From assembly GCF_032854445.1 (NCBI RefSeq), contig NC_088305.1:20686955-20750954 (forward strand): a stretch of DNA of 64,000 bases, read 5' to 3'. Position numbers and translations under genes: made by a program. This DNA comes from Liolophura sinensis. Taxonomy: Eukaryota > Mollusca > Polyplacophora > Chitonida > Chitonidae. Below are positions 13,101 to 21,540 of this stretch, piece by piece. Numbering within the stretch: the stretch's first letter is position 1; every line of letters starts with the position of its first letter. The notes under the pieces are model-generated. The model did no database searches and was not told the DNA's origin. It was given only the letters and a program-made list of their open reading frames with translations.

Positions 13101-16100
13101 CAGAAAACAAAGTTTATGCAGCTATGTGAACAATTGAGTGTCTGACCTGAACACTTGTCGAAAAAAGCAAGTATGTCAAATGGAATACATCAGTGATCTA
13201 CAAGGCAGAATACAATACCTGAGGGGGCAGAAAACAAAGCTTATGCAGCTATGTGAACAACTGCGTGTCTGCACTGAACACTTATCGAAAAAAGCAAGTA
13301 TGTCAAATGGAATACATCAGTGATCTACCAGGCAGAATACAATACCTGAGGGGGCAGAAAACAAAGCTTGTACAGCCATGTGAACAATTGAGTGTCTGCA
13401 CTGAACACTTATCGAAAAAAGCAAGTATGTCAAATGGAATACATCAATGATCTACCAGGCAGAATACAATACCTGAGGGGGCAGAAAACAAAGCTTGTAC
13501 AGCCATGTGAACAATTGAGTGTCTGCACTGAACACTTATCGAAAAAAGCAAGTATGTCAAATGGAATACATCAATGATCTACAAGGCAGAATACAATACC
13601 TGAGGGGGCAGAAAACAAAGCTTGTACAGCCATGTGAACAATTGAGTGTCTGCACTGAACACTTATCGAAAAAAGCAAGTATGTCAAATGGAATACATCA
13701 GTGATCTACAAGGCAGAATACAATACCTGAGGGGGCAGAAAACAAAGTTTGTACAGCCATGTGAACAATGGAGTGTCTGACCTGAACACTTATCGAAAAA
13801 AGCAAGTATGTCAAATGGAATACATCAATGATCTACAAGGCAGAATACAATACCTGAGGGGGCAGAAAACAAAGCTTGTGCAGCCATGTGAACAATTGAG
13901 TGTCTGACCTGAACACTTATCGAAAAAAGCAAGTATGTCAAATGGAATACATCAGTGATCTACAAGGCAGAATACAATACCTGAGGGGGCAGAAAACAAA
14001 GCTTGTGCAGCTATGTGAACAATTGAGTGTCTGACCTGAACACTTATCGAAAAAAGCAAGTATGTCAAATGGAATACATCAGTGATCTACAAGGCAGAAT
14101 ACAATACCTGAGGGGGCAGAAAACAAAGCTTATGCAGCTATGTGAACAATTGAGTGTCTGACCTGAACACTTATCGAAAAAAGCAAGTATGTCAAATGGA
14201 ATACATCAGTGATCTACAAGGCAGAATACAATACCTGAGGGGGCAGAAAACAAAGCTTGTGCAGCTATGTGAACAATTGAGTGTCTGACCTGAACACTTA
14301 TCGAAAAAAGCAAGTATGTCAAATGGAATACATCAGTGATCTACAAGGCAGAATACAATACCTGAGGGGGCAGAAAACAAAGCTTATGCAGCTATGTGAA
14401 CAATTGAGTGTCTGACCTGAACACTTATCGAAAAAAGCAAGTATGTCAAATGGAATACATCAGTGATCTACAAGGCAGAATACAATACCTGAGGGGGCGG
14501 AAAACAAAGCTTGTGCAGCTATGTGAACAACTGAGTGTCTGCACTGAACATCGCTCAGGACTAAGCTTAAATACTCAACACATCCAGTCAGCATGCAGAT
14601 ACACAAGTCCGGTGGGTCCGACAAAAAAGACCATCCTTCATGTAACATGGCACTAAACCGTTGCCTCCAGTATGTAAAAACTTCATGTACTTTGACGCGA
14701 AACTGGGTGTTTTAGTGAACATCAGTCAGCCCTGTTAAAATTGGTGAGGGATGAATGATCAGAATGGAGTGATGACAGAGTAAAATGAAAAAGCAACAAG
14801 AGTAGGGGGAAACATCAACATCCACTTGTGACATATGCATGTAACACTGGAAAACATAGCAAAGGCTGGAAAACTCACAAGGTCATGGCAAAGGCTGGAA
14901 AACTCACAAGGTTATAGCAAAGGCTGGAAAACTCACAAGGTCATAGCAAAGGTTGGAAAACTTACAAGGTCATAGCAAAGGCTGGAAAACTCACAAGGTC
15001 ATAGCAAAGACTGAAAAATTCCATAGGTCATATTAAAGACTGGAAAAAACTCACAAGTTCATAGCAAAGGCTGGAAGACTCACAAGGTCATAGCAAAGAG
15101 AGGAAAACTCACAAGGTCAAAGCAAAGGCTGGAAAACTCACAAGGTCATATTAAAGACTGGAAAACTCACAAGGTTATGCCTAAGTCTAGAAAACTGACA
15201 TGGTAATAACATAGACTTTAGCACTGACAAAGCCATGGCTGTAAAATGACCAGGTCATGCTTAAGACCAGAAAACTGACTAGGTCATACTTAAGAGTTTA
15301 AAACTAACAGGGCCATGCCTGAGACTTTAGACAAGGTAGCATGCTGACAAGGTCTTGCAGAATGCTTTAAAACTGACAAGGTCATACCTAACACTGTAGA
15401 GCATGCTGACTAGGTCATACAAAAAGGCTTTAAAGTTTACAAGGTCATACCAGAACTAATAAAACTAATGCTAAGAATATTGGGGCATAGCTCAGTACTG
15501 ATCAGGGACCTCTCACAGAAACCAATCATAGGCTGAGTTGATTGTAACTGTAATATATACCTGTCACCATGGCCGTTACAGTCTACTTAGAAAACGATCA
15601 CATTGTGCAAGTATTGTATTTATTCACCATAAGTATATTTACAGTAATCATGTTTACAGAAAATAAAGCATGGTTCCAGGGACTTGTGTCCGTATACTGT
15701 GACTGTGTATATAGTGATTTGTATGTTGTCTTTAATTCTTCAGTTTTATTTCAGCAGTTTATGCTAGAGCTCATTGTCTTAAAATTAGTTCACAGATGAC
15801 ATTGAAGTTTATCATGGTGCTGAATTATCTTTTTCCAGGATGACTTTGCAGACAACAAAGAATTCATAACAGTTCTTGTGTACAAAACAGAGGGTAAAAA
15901 GATCTTTTATCCATGTAAGTACCCCACTTTTGTGACAGAATTTTGGTAATGCAACATCCCTACATTTACAAACTTTATTTGTAAGTTTTATTGTATTTTT
16001 TGTATTGGTGTTTCAAGCCTTAATTAATGAATTGGAGAAGAAACCAGCATGAACTGGGAAATTTTGTTGTAGAAAGTAAATGTGTGTTTATATGCATGTA

Positions 16101-19100
16101 TTTATTTATGCTATAAGGCATTTTGTTTGCTTTTTCCACCAAACAAACTATGCTATTTCTTCTAATTTTGGGAAACTTGGTCTGCTCGTTTTGGCCAATA
16201 TATATGTAATTCTGTCAGGAATATTGAGTTTTGTTTTTTTCTCACATGGCTTGACCATCAAATGAACAACACATTCATATCTTTACTTTTCTATAACCCT
16301 GACAAAGAAATGTAATATTCTACTTTCAACACTATTAATATCTGTCGCAGAAATTAGAAGAATTAGGGTAGATATTTTGAAGGAATTAATATGATACAAT
16401 CTAGCTGATACCTCCGGCTGGAGTGAGAATCATTTGTGCCCTTTGTTCTGATTTCGAAGTTTTTAGTTAACATCAGTGATGACACAACATGCTTCATCAT
16501 GTGAACCAGTTAACTGAGAAGCATTAATAAGAAGGTGGTTCATGGAGAACTTTACCGAGGTGAAAAAACAGCTCAAAATTGAAGTGCATATAAGCATTAC
16601 CAGAGACACTGCTGAAAATGTTGAAGAGTACTTTTACTGTCATCTGAATGCTTTTAACTCACTAAAAGATATTCTGAAATAATAAATGAAAGTATGATTA
16701 TGCGTAGTTTTCATTTGTCTGATGAATCTTAAGTTCATTGATTAGCTGTCTTTCACTTTAGTGCCTTCTCTGTTCGTACCAGTCGACACCCCTTCCTACA
16801 AGGGTGGAACTTGTATCATCAGCCCCCACTACCTGTGTAAACAAGTGTTGAATTAGTCCCGTGTGATTTTCATTCTCTCTGTTTATACCAGGCGGTACAC
16901 CTTTGTACAAGGGTGGAGCTTGTATCATCAGCCCCTACTACCTGTGTAAACTAGTGCCGAATTAGTCCCGTGTGATTTTCATTCTCTCTGTTCATACCAG
17001 TCCGTACCCCTTCCTACAAGGGTGGAGCTTGTATCATCAGCCCCCACTACCTGTGTAAACAAGTGCCGAATTAGTCCCGTGTGATTTTCATTCTCTCTGT
17101 TTATACCAGTTTTTAATTCTCTGATGAACCTTACTTTATGTTTTAGCTTTCTTTCAGTTTAATTTTTAATCTTTTGACAGAACTGTTTGGTGTAGAAAAA
17201 ATATTTTGCACAGGTTAATGAAGGTTGCATCTTTAATGACACAAACAAATCATTATTGCGTCATTTTCAAACTAATTATATTCATAAATTCCACTGAGAA
17301 AAGGTGTTTTGTGGTTGAAAGGGTTGAAGATCTACACTATACATTCTCTGTTTGCGCCAGACGACCCCCCTCCGTACAAGGACGGAGTTCGTATCAACAG
17401 TCCCCACTACCTCTGCAAACTAGTGGAGAACAAAGGTTCGACGAGTTACACCCTGGTGATATCGCAGTACTCAAAGAACAATACCATACACTACACACTC
17501 AGGGTGTACGCTACCTGTGAGATTCTGCTTACCAAAATCAAGGACCCCTTTAACGAAAAGTACTCCAAACGGGTAAGCCCTTGTTGTCATTAGCATTACA
17601 CAGTTTAAGCTTCATTGGTGACTACCCTATTTCACCTAAAGTTTGGCATGTAAAAATGCACTGTCAGCAGCACATAAAGGCCTTGAAATGATATTTTTAA
17701 TGCCAACATTTAAGTTTTCTGATGAGAAATTATTCGAACTACATAAGAAGTTTTAAGTTACCCTATATTATAGAGGAATCAAGCACAATCAAGCAAAATG
17801 TGTGATTTGAAAATGCTAAAATACAGTGTCTTGTTTTGTTTATGTAGCTGACAGGCCAGTGGAAGGGGAAGACGGCTGGGGGATGTGCCAACTACCCACA
17901 GACCTACAACAACAACCCCATCTACCAGATCAAGATTGACAACAGTAAGACAGACAACACCATCCTCATAGAGCTCCTGGGGCCTAAGTAAGCTGACATA
18001 TTGTTGGTGTTTCATTGCCACAGTTTAATAGTTTTTTTTGTGCTTTGTAACAGGCTTGCCAACTGGGGATTTGAACTAGCGATCTCTGGGTTTGGAACCT
18101 GTGCTTGTACTACTAGGCTAAAAGAAAATGTCCTCCAACCCGGAAGTAGATAGCACTTACATGTCACCCTGTCACATTAACCCCCGGTTTTCCTAGTCAT
18201 GCCCTCGTGACTCCCCATAAAATTAGAGTTGAACGAGCAGAAGGTCCACCATAGCATGACGGCCTGCTAACCCAGCGAGCTTGCTGTCAGGGCCAAGTGT
18301 GGCTGGCCTTACTAGCTGGGGATTTGAACCAGCAATCTCTGGGTTTGGAGTGGCCACTTCTACCACTAGATTGAAGAGAAATTCCCACTTAAATTTTCTA
18401 TGCACTGGTGTTATTAATTTCTTACTGCTAACAAAGTGTAGCCAACTGTAGGATTACCCCTTGTCTCTCCGTCCATCAATCGGTCATGGAACAGTTTTCT
18501 GGACATTCTCTCAAAAGGCTTCCCCATATTGAGTTGATGCTTGGTACATGGCTTACCTGAATGAGTTAAAAGTGCAGATCATGTTCAAGTTTCAGGAAAT
18601 TTTGTTCATTGTCAACAAAAATATCATCGTTTTTGTCCTGTTTTGGGCTGACACATTTTCCAGATTTCCAAAAAAAAAATTTCTGTTATTCTGTATTAAA
18701 CTTGGGACTTTGCTTCCATGAAACAAATCAAATTGGAATAAATTTCGTCCTGGTTTGTTTGTTTTCCACAAAATTATGACCTTTTTGTTGTGTTGTGGAC
18801 TTCAACCTACTTTTTGTTTTGTTTCACTCTGAGAAATCTGAAAATGCTCAGGCTGTTAGTTGTGATGTGTGACACAAACAAATAATACTGGTTTTAATGT
18901 TCCCTGATGCAAGATTGATCTTAAAAGTTGTATATGTAGGTCAAAAGCATAAGTACACAACTCTTGCTGGTTTAGATCTTCCTGTGCAATGCGCTGCACA
19001 GGATGTATTAAAGAGAACATACACTGTGTGTTGGGAGTGCATTTGTGACATTGGCTAAGAGGAAAATTAAATATGGTTTTTGTGTGAATGCTGGAGTCAG

Positions 19101-20078
19101 TTCTTGACGGGCCAACCCTATCTGAATTTGCTTTAGATAAGCAAATATGGTAATTATTTGCTATAATAGGGGTTTGATATTGCAGACCTTGAGAGAAGCC
19201 ATAATCATTCATACACTCATTCATTTTGGCAGTGTCAGTGAGAATTCAGTCATTTCTGCAGTGTTAAATGTCTGACACCTGTGTAATGATGCTATTTCTC
19301 ACTTGGCGTTGTTTTTGTTTTTCTCAGACAGTACAGTGTAGGTTTCAACGTTGTCTGTGTCCTGGAAAATGTCTCTGATACACCTACGTCTTTCAAGAAG
19401 AAGTCATCAGGTGACTTCAGGTAAGGGCAAGTTCTTGTAATATGTGTGTTTTAAGAAATGAATGTACAGCCCTTTGTGACTTGACGCCGCTTTATGACAA
19501 TTTTACTAATTTTTAAATGGGACGGAGCCTTGAACAGATTGTAAGTTCAATTTTTCTGCCAGAGAAAAGTTCAGGATGAAAAGCTTTTTAATGCCTGTGA
19601 TTTTTACCCAAATTCCCCAACCTTCTATTATATTATGCATATTTGATTTTGGAGACAAAACTACGTTGATTGGATCAGCCAATTTCAACGCTTCCAAAAA
19701 AAGTATAATTTTATCAGTCAGTGCAGAATGATACCTTCAGAATATGCTTGAATAAACACCTTACAAACACATGATAAGGTTGAAGAATTACAGTTGTACA
19801 CGTTTTAAACTGCAATACATGTATTAAGAAAGAAAAATGACTTGTAGCTCACTAAATTCGTTCATGTGAGCATGTATTATCATCACTCTTTTTTGTGTTA
19901 AGCATCATAGTCCTCTCTCTCTTCCCCACCCAGGCCCGGTTACTGCGTCCTCCAGATAGACCAGATCCCAGGGGGAGTCTACAACATCATACCCTGCACA
20001 TTCCAGCCTGGTAAAGAGGGTCCCTTCTTCCTGGACTTCAGCTCCTCAGGGCCTATCACACTGTCTCAGCTCCAGTGA
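1000..20078 (+). CDS. CAPN7: Calpain-7, 3' thirteen exons (join, gene incomplete at 5' end)
   Basis: Thirteen exons join in frame, apart from one frameshift in the first: 1000-1125, 1940-2025, 2241-2334, 6425-6571, 7331-7558, 7759-7903, 11811-11910, 12409-12541, 15839-15914, 17361-17572, 17848-17987, 19328-19420, 19934-20078. Every junction has GT/AG and matching phases. About 575 codons are present against about 813 residues in the human protein, so roughly the first 240 residues (the MIT domains that bind ESCRT-III proteins) lie upstream. Calpain core motifs are DCSFVASL (catalytic Cys), [11 protein letters not shown] (His) and [13 protein letters not shown] (Asn). The C-terminal half is the pair of C2-like/CBSW beta-sandwich domains and ends GPITLSQLQ. 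There are no EF hands, as expected for a PalB-type, non-classical calpain, a cytosolic and endosomal cysteine protease. The identification is from recalled family motifs, not a database search. The introns are filled with tandem arrays. Confidence 0.95.
1103..1515 (+). repeat. 43-bp tandem array made of exon a's 3' end plus its donor site
   Basis: About 9.5 copies of a unit of about 43 bp. The first unit is the last 23 nt of the exon at 1000-1125 (TGTCCAGTATGAGTATTAGACAG) plus the first 20 nt of the intron (GTGAGTACATTACCTCATGG). Later copies keep the exon-like half and end mostly in CAG|GTCAGT or CAG|GTCTGT, which are weaker donor-like sites. The array runs straight on from the true splice site into the intron. 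Confidence 0.85.
1606..1836. mobile_element. MITE-like family D, copy 1 (CAGGGG terminal inverted repeats)
   Basis: The left end CAGGGGCAGATTCCATGAAG and the reverse complement of the right end, CAGGGGTTGATTCGACAAAG, match over about 45 bp with mismatches. The interior is A+T rich and has no ORF. A relative lies at 26440-26686. The CAGGGG termini recall hAT-type MITEs, but no clear 8-bp target duplication was seen. Confidence 0.5.
1940..2025 (+). CDS. CAPN7: CAPN7 exon b, catalytic cysteine
   Basis: The acceptor is TGTGTTTTCAG and the donor CCAG|GTATTA; phases are 0 in and 2 out. It encodes [20 protein letters not shown]. The Cys codon at 1955-1957 is the papain-fold nucleophile within the calpain signature QG/SDCWF-like block, here SDCSF as in calpain-7. 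Confidence 0.95.
2241..2334 (+). CDS. CAPN7: CAPN7 exon c, protease core
   Basis: The acceptor is TTCTCTCCATAG and the donor GGAAG|GTGAGG; phases are 2 in and 0 out. It encodes the [19 protein letters not shown] and HINGVPRK stretch between the catalytic Cys and the ELW motif of the calpain protease core. Confidence 0.95.
2380..3290. mobile_element. Fold-back (long terminal inverted repeat) element in CAPN7 intron
   Basis: The left arm (about 2388-2440 and 2681-2800) and the right arm (about 3290-3100, read in reverse) are inverted copies. Shared blocks include CTATTTTCAACAATTTCTGATATTTA, TAGGTCCATTC(T/C)GCAAGGCA, TTTGCGGAA(T/C)GAAGT and AAATCCACT. Without the SINE nested in the left arm the arms are about 230 bp each. 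A near-repeat CTGTT(A/G)CATC flanks the element at 2355-2364 and 3296-3305 and may be its target duplication. No ORF for a transposase was seen. Confidence 0.65.
2444..2672 (+). mobile_element. tRNA-derived SINE, near full length, nested in the fold-back element
   Basis: The head has a box A-like TGGCTCAGTTGG and a box B-like GAGTTCAAGTCC. The body has GGATGGTCGTGGGTTTCCCC, the 3' end GAGTACGGCGTAAAACACC and the tail (AAATA)n. It is flanked by TTTAATCGTTGA (2432-2443) and TTTAATCATTGA (2673-2684), a 12-bp target duplication with one mismatch. That flank belongs to the left arm of the surrounding inverted-repeat element, so the SINE inserted later. Confidence 0.9.
3524..3607 (+). mobile_element. 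Diverged SINE 3' fragment
   Basis: CTTGAAATATTCTTCAGTAC followed by AGCATTAAAAACATGGTAAATAAATAG resembles the SINE 3' end (TATTCTTGAGTACGGCGTAAAACACC plus an AAATA tail) with several mismatches. Confidence 0.5.
3850..6390 (+). repeat. 62/72-bp tandem array in CAPN7 intron, about 40 copies
   Basis: The short unit is 62 bp: GCTTTCCCGACGCTAACATG, TGCTACAGATTTCAATCTCA, GTCAGTCATTATGAGTGATA, CA. The long unit adds 10 bp (GTGTATCTCA) to make 72 bp. The two types interleave and form higher-order repeats: 5692-5934 recurs at 6022-6264, a 330-bp period equal to 3x62 + 2x72. The array ends 35-40 bp before the acceptor of the exon at 6425. Each unit has GCTAAC followed by CTACAG, resembling a branch point plus acceptor. 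Short ORFs across it are repeat artefacts. Confidence 0.95.
6425..6571 (+). CDS. CAPN7: CAPN7 exon d, ELW motif
   Basis: The acceptor is GTACCTACAG and the donor AACTCT|GTAAGT; phases are 0 in and 0 out, 49 codons. It encodes [20 protein letters not shown], then the highly conserved [20 protein letters not shown] block of calpain proteases. Confidence 0.97.
7331..7558 (+). CDS. CAPN7: CAPN7 exon e, catalytic histidine
   Basis: The acceptor is TTTTACCCTGTAG and the donor TTTTG|GTACGA (a weak donor); phases are 0 in and 0 out, 76 codons. It encodes [20 protein letters not shown] and [15 protein letters not shown], and ends near [15 protein letters not shown]. The His codon at 7523-7525 is the catalytic residue. 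Confidence 0.96.
7759..7903 (+). CDS. CAPN7: CAPN7 exon f, catalytic asparagine
   Basis: The acceptor is AAATTTCAG and the donor GATAATG|GTAAGT; phases are 0 in and 1 out. It encodes [20 protein letters not shown] and [14 protein letters not shown]. The Asn codon at 7783-7785 completes the catalytic triad. The last 40 or so nucleotides of this exon are the template of the following 57-bp array. Confidence 0.96.
7862..11186 (+). repeat. 57-bp tandem array of an exon end plus its 5' splice site, about 58 donor copies
   Basis: Each unit is GTAAGTACATCTGAACACTG, AACTACAACCCCAAGAGTGC, TCAGTCATATGATAATG. About 41-43 nt match the end of the exon at 7759-7903 (CTCAACTATGACCCCAAGAG, TGCTCAGTCATATGATAATG) and the other 14-16 nt match the intron start. 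The true donor at 7904 begins the series. The first step is 56 bp, then steps are 57 bp up to 11152. My hand count of donor positions is about 30 GTAAGT, 25 GTAAAT and 3 other changes. A 228-bp (4-unit) higher-order repeat is visible at about 9771 and 9999. Reading through the true donor meets TGA within 15 nt. Confidence 0.97.
11199..11432 (-). mobile_element. MITE-like family A, copy 1
   Basis: Reverse orientation of the repeats at 17160 and 52955, sharing CAGTGGAATTTATGC, AATTATTATGAAAATGA and AAATTATTTCTCTGCAC. The ends AATCTCCAACATTTTCAGTTGC and AAAAAGGTTTAGGGTC are imperfect inverted repeats. It lies directly downstream of the 57-bp array. Confidence 0.5.
11518..11728 (+). mobile_element. 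MITE-like family B, copy 2
   Basis: Matches the other family B copies: TGTTTGCAAGGTGTTTATTC, TGATAAGATTATACTTTTTG, TTGGCCAATCCAACCA. The ends TTTTTCAACTTTTTCATATG and CATATGCAAAAAAAGTTGAG form an imperfect terminal inverted repeat. Confidence 0.55.
11811..11910 (+). CDS. CAPN7: CAPN7 exon g, end of protease core
   Basis: The acceptor is TTCCTTTTTGTAG and the donor CATCA|GTAAGT; phases are 1 in and 2 out. It encodes [20 protein letters not shown] and [12 protein letters not shown], matching the family FWI.WDDLC.YYDVIYL.WNP block. Confidence 0.96.
12141..12330 (-). mobile_element. 5'-truncated SINE in CAPN7 intron
   Basis: Minus-strand copy running from the (AAATA)n tail (12141) to GAGCTGGACTTG, so it is cut just inside the tRNA-like head. 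It is flanked by exact 13-bp duplications CACTATGATTATA at 12128-12140 and 12331-12343. Its end lies only 78 bp upstream of the next CAPN7 exon. Confidence 0.93.
12409..12541 (+). CDS. CAPN7: CAPN7 exon h, start of first beta-sandwich domain
   Basis: The acceptor is CTCTGTTGTCAG and the donor GACAAG|GTAACA; phases are 2 in and 0 out. It encodes [20 protein letters not shown], then [26 protein letters not shown] followed by AAVW..L.RH is the start of the calpain-7 CBSW/C2-like region. Confidence 0.96.
12835..14555 (+). repeat. 127-bp tandem array in CAPN7 intron, about 13.5 copies
   Basis: The unit includes CCTGAGGGGGCAGAAAACAA, AGCTTGTGCAGCTATGTGAA, CAATTGAGTGTCTGACCTGA, ACACTTATCGAAAAAAGCAA and GTATGTCAAATGGAATACAT. 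Starts at 12964, 13091 and 13218 give an exact 127-bp period. Since 127 is not a multiple of 3, each reading frame breaks every few units and the small ORFs here are artefacts. Copies are very similar, suggesting recent expansion. No similarity to a CAPN7 exon was noticed. Confidence 0.95.
14850..15480 (+). repeat. 29-bp degenerate tandem array
   Basis: The unit is GCAAAGGCTGGAAAACTCAC plus AAGGTCATA. Copies at the left are close to this; towards 15480 they decay (ACTGACAAGGTCATACCTAA and similar) and the spacing drifts. It fills the part of the intron between the 127-bp array and the exon at 15839. Confidence 0.85.
15839..15914 (+). CDS. CAPN7: CAPN7 exon i
   Basis: The acceptor is ATCTTTTTCCAG and the donor ATCCAT|GTAAGT; phases are 0 in and 1 out. 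It encodes [20 protein letters not shown] and KIFYP, matching the family DDFA.N.EFIT..VYKT.GKK motif. Confidence 0.96.
16765..17109 (+). repeat. 109-bp tandem array: three decayed copies of the next CAPN7 exon's start, with acceptors
   Basis: Pseudoexon copies begin at 16783, 16892 and 17001, each after a pyrimidine tract and ACCAG, exactly 109 bp apart; a fourth acceptor-like CCAG follows near 17109. The copies read like [20 protein letters not shown], where the real exon (17361) reads [20 protein letters not shown]. Each copy ends at an in-frame TAG after about 24 codons and has no obvious donor. Confidence 0.9.
17160..17335 (+). mobile_element. MITE-like family A, copy 2
   Basis: Shares GTGTAGAAAAAATATTTTGC, TTTAATGACACAAACAAATC and ATTCATAAATTCCACTGAG with the copies at 11199 and 52955. 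It sits between the pseudoexon array and the exon at 17361. Confidence 0.5.
17361..17572 (+). CDS. CAPN7: CAPN7 exon j
   Basis: The acceptor is TTTGCGCCAG and the donor AAACGG|GTAAGC; phases are 1 in and 0 out. It encodes [20 protein letters not shown], then [20 protein letters not shown], then [24 protein letters not shown] and SQYEKQNTIHYT are strongly conserved calpain-7 blocks. Its 5' end is the source of the upstream pseudoexon array. Confidence 0.97.
17625..17820 (+). repeat. Dispersed repeat family C, copy 2
   Basis: Shares TTTCACCTAAAGTTTGGC, CACATAAAGGCC, GATGAGAAATTATTCGAACT and AATCAAGCAAAATGTG with 57905-58095 and, in part, with 24-250 (reverse) and 30435-30560. Confidence 0.5.
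17848..17987 (+). CDS. CAPN7: CAPN7 exon k, second beta-sandwich domain
   Basis: The acceptor is TTTATGTAG and the donor GCCTAA|GTAAGC; phases are 0 in and 2 out. It encodes [20 protein letters not shown], then [20 protein letters not shown], then IELLGP. G.W.G..AGGC.N......NP.Y is the calpain beta-sandwich signature. Confidence 0.97.
18046..18378 (-). mobile_element. tRNA-derived SINE-like dimer (second family)
   Basis: On the minus strand two tRNA-like heads recur: TCTAGTGGTAGAAGTGGCCA (box A-like) with TTGCTGGTTCAAATCCCCAG (box B-like), and again CCTAGTAGTACAAGCACAGG with CGCTAGTTCAAATCCCCAG. No intact cloverleaf was assembled, so these are SINE heads rather than tRNA genes. Confidence 0.55.
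18379..19327 (+). other. CAPN7 intron without recognised elements
   Basis: About 950 bp of A+T-rich intron. I see no exon, array or familiar repeat here; the longest minus-strand ORF (18856-19224) resembles nothing I know. Confidence 0.5.
19328..19420 (+). CDS. CAPN7: CAPN7 exon l
   Basis: The acceptor is TTTTTCTCAG and the donor ACTTCAG|GTAAGG; phases are 2 in and 2 out. It encodes [20 protein letters not shown] and [10 protein letters not shown], matching the family QYSVGFEVV...KSSGD.R pattern. Confidence 0.96.
19603..19793 (-). mobile_element. MITE-like family B, copy 3
   Basis: Reverse orientation: TTGATTTTGGAGACAAAACT, AGCCAATTTC, AAAGTATAATTTTATC, GCTTGAATAAACACCTTACA. The ends ATTCCCCAACCTTCTAT and ATAAGGTTGAAGAATTAC are inverted repeats. 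Confidence 0.55.
19934..20078 (+). CDS. CAPN7: CAPN7 last coding exon with stop
   Basis: The acceptor is CCCCACCCAG; phase 2 in. It encodes [40 protein letters not shown] and ITLSQLQ, then TGA at 20076-20078. The ending corresponds to the family [22 protein letters not shown]. Confidence 0.97.
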
Positions 20079-21540
20079 TCTCCCCTCGAGACGGTGGAAA
20101 TCCAGCTCTCCTCGAGTGGAGGTGAAATAGGTTGTTCCTGCTGAAATCTTCCAATGCTGAAGCACTCAAATTTACTTACATACTAGCACCATTTTCATGA
20201 GACTGAAAATTTAAGATGATTTTTTTTTTCTTCATTTGTAAATGTATGTTGTTTGTGTCGGCAACATAATTTTAAGACAAGGAACAGGTTCAGTGAATTT
20301 TTGTCTCAGTTGCATATGATGGTTTAACATGAAAAATTAGGAAGTTTTATAAATGCAAGCACTGCATGAAAGGAAATTAAAATTTTATGATTAGACTGAA
20401 GTGAGATACCAAGCTAATAATGCATTGTAATTCATTTTGTCCATGGCACCAACCATTACTGTACTTCTGGATGAAAGCGAACTGGAATGCATTGCTGTAC
20501 TTTTAAGAAAGTTTGCAAAATTAGTGATGAATGTGAAGATGTGTTTTGAGAACAGTGAGTGTCTGCTCCTGTCTTTTCCTTTTATTTTCATGTGCCAGTA
20601 AGTTGACATTTTATGTGTGTGGTTTTATGTGATGCAATCTGTTTATACTGCACAGCCATTATCATATGGTACAGGAGAGCTGTGACCAAAACTGGCGATT
20701 CCTGTTAGGCAGCATTTTCAGAACTGTTGACCATTGTCTCCATGACAAGACTCTCCCAGCCTGTCGATGGAAGGTGGTAGCCTTCTGCATGAGTAGAATG
20801 TGTTCGTAAAACACAAATCAAATAAATAAGTAAATAACTACACAGCATTTGTCTGTTTGTGGATGATGACGTTATTACACAACCCAGAAATCCACACTGT
20901 CAATGGCGCATGGCGTTTCCTTGGTAAGATACAAGTAGCAATGGTACCATGACTGAGGCATTGTTGTACTGGTCGATCACCCTTTTCAGTCGTGTGACGA
21001 TCTTATGTGAATTCTAGCAGCCATCAAGCAACCAAACGTCTTCGTTTTTCAGCAGCACTTCACCCTTTCTTCTTGATTTTTGCTGACATTGTCATACTGT
21101 GCGCATTTTCACACAATCTGGAAACAAGAACTATTATCGCTGGCATACTGTATGTACAGGTACCGGTAGCTTAGAAAGAATAAAGTTTGACTGTGTATAC
21201 AGTTTTCGTCCATACAAACGTTATTTTGTGGTTATAAGTACATGCATATCTACTTCTTCATGACCGCACATCTTCTCTGACTGCACAGTAATTGTTAACA
21301 CTGACACTTGTTGGCATTGTGGTCCAGTATTCCATGTGCATATATTCATGATCAACAGTCGATGAAATCTAATCTCAGATGAATGATTGGGTGTGTTATT
21401 TCCTTAACTAGCACTTGTATGTACACTGTAGAGGGAGGTTATTAGAGAGTATGTTAGAGTATCTCTGTCCGGTGTAATCTGTTTGATATTTTCTCTGATG
21501 TCTGATGCGTGTATATTATGTTAATAAAATCCATGATTTG
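20079..21540 (+). other. CAPN7 3' UTR and downstream, candidate poly(A) signals
   Basis: AATAAA hexamers occur at 20821-20826 (inside a decayed SINE tail, 20780-20841), 21179-21184 and 21523-21528. Any of these could end the CAPN7 transcript, and the sequence alone does not decide. No other coding sequence is evident. Confidence 0.4.
20780..20841 (+). mobile_element. Decayed SINE 3' end
   Basis: GTAAAACACAAATCAAATAAATAAGTAAATA resembles the SINE terminus plus AAATA tail; the body before it is too diverged to align by eye. Confidence 0.45.

Noticed and set aside
3850-14555. Arrays that superficially look like CRISPR or satellite DNA
   Set aside because: There are no unique spacers between conserved repeats; these are head-to-tail minisatellites inside a eukaryotic intron.
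13138-14656. ORFs reading like a coiled coil ([20 protein letters not shown])
   Set aside because: The 127-bp unit breaks the frame every copy, and the array is intronic with no splice signals around the ORFs.
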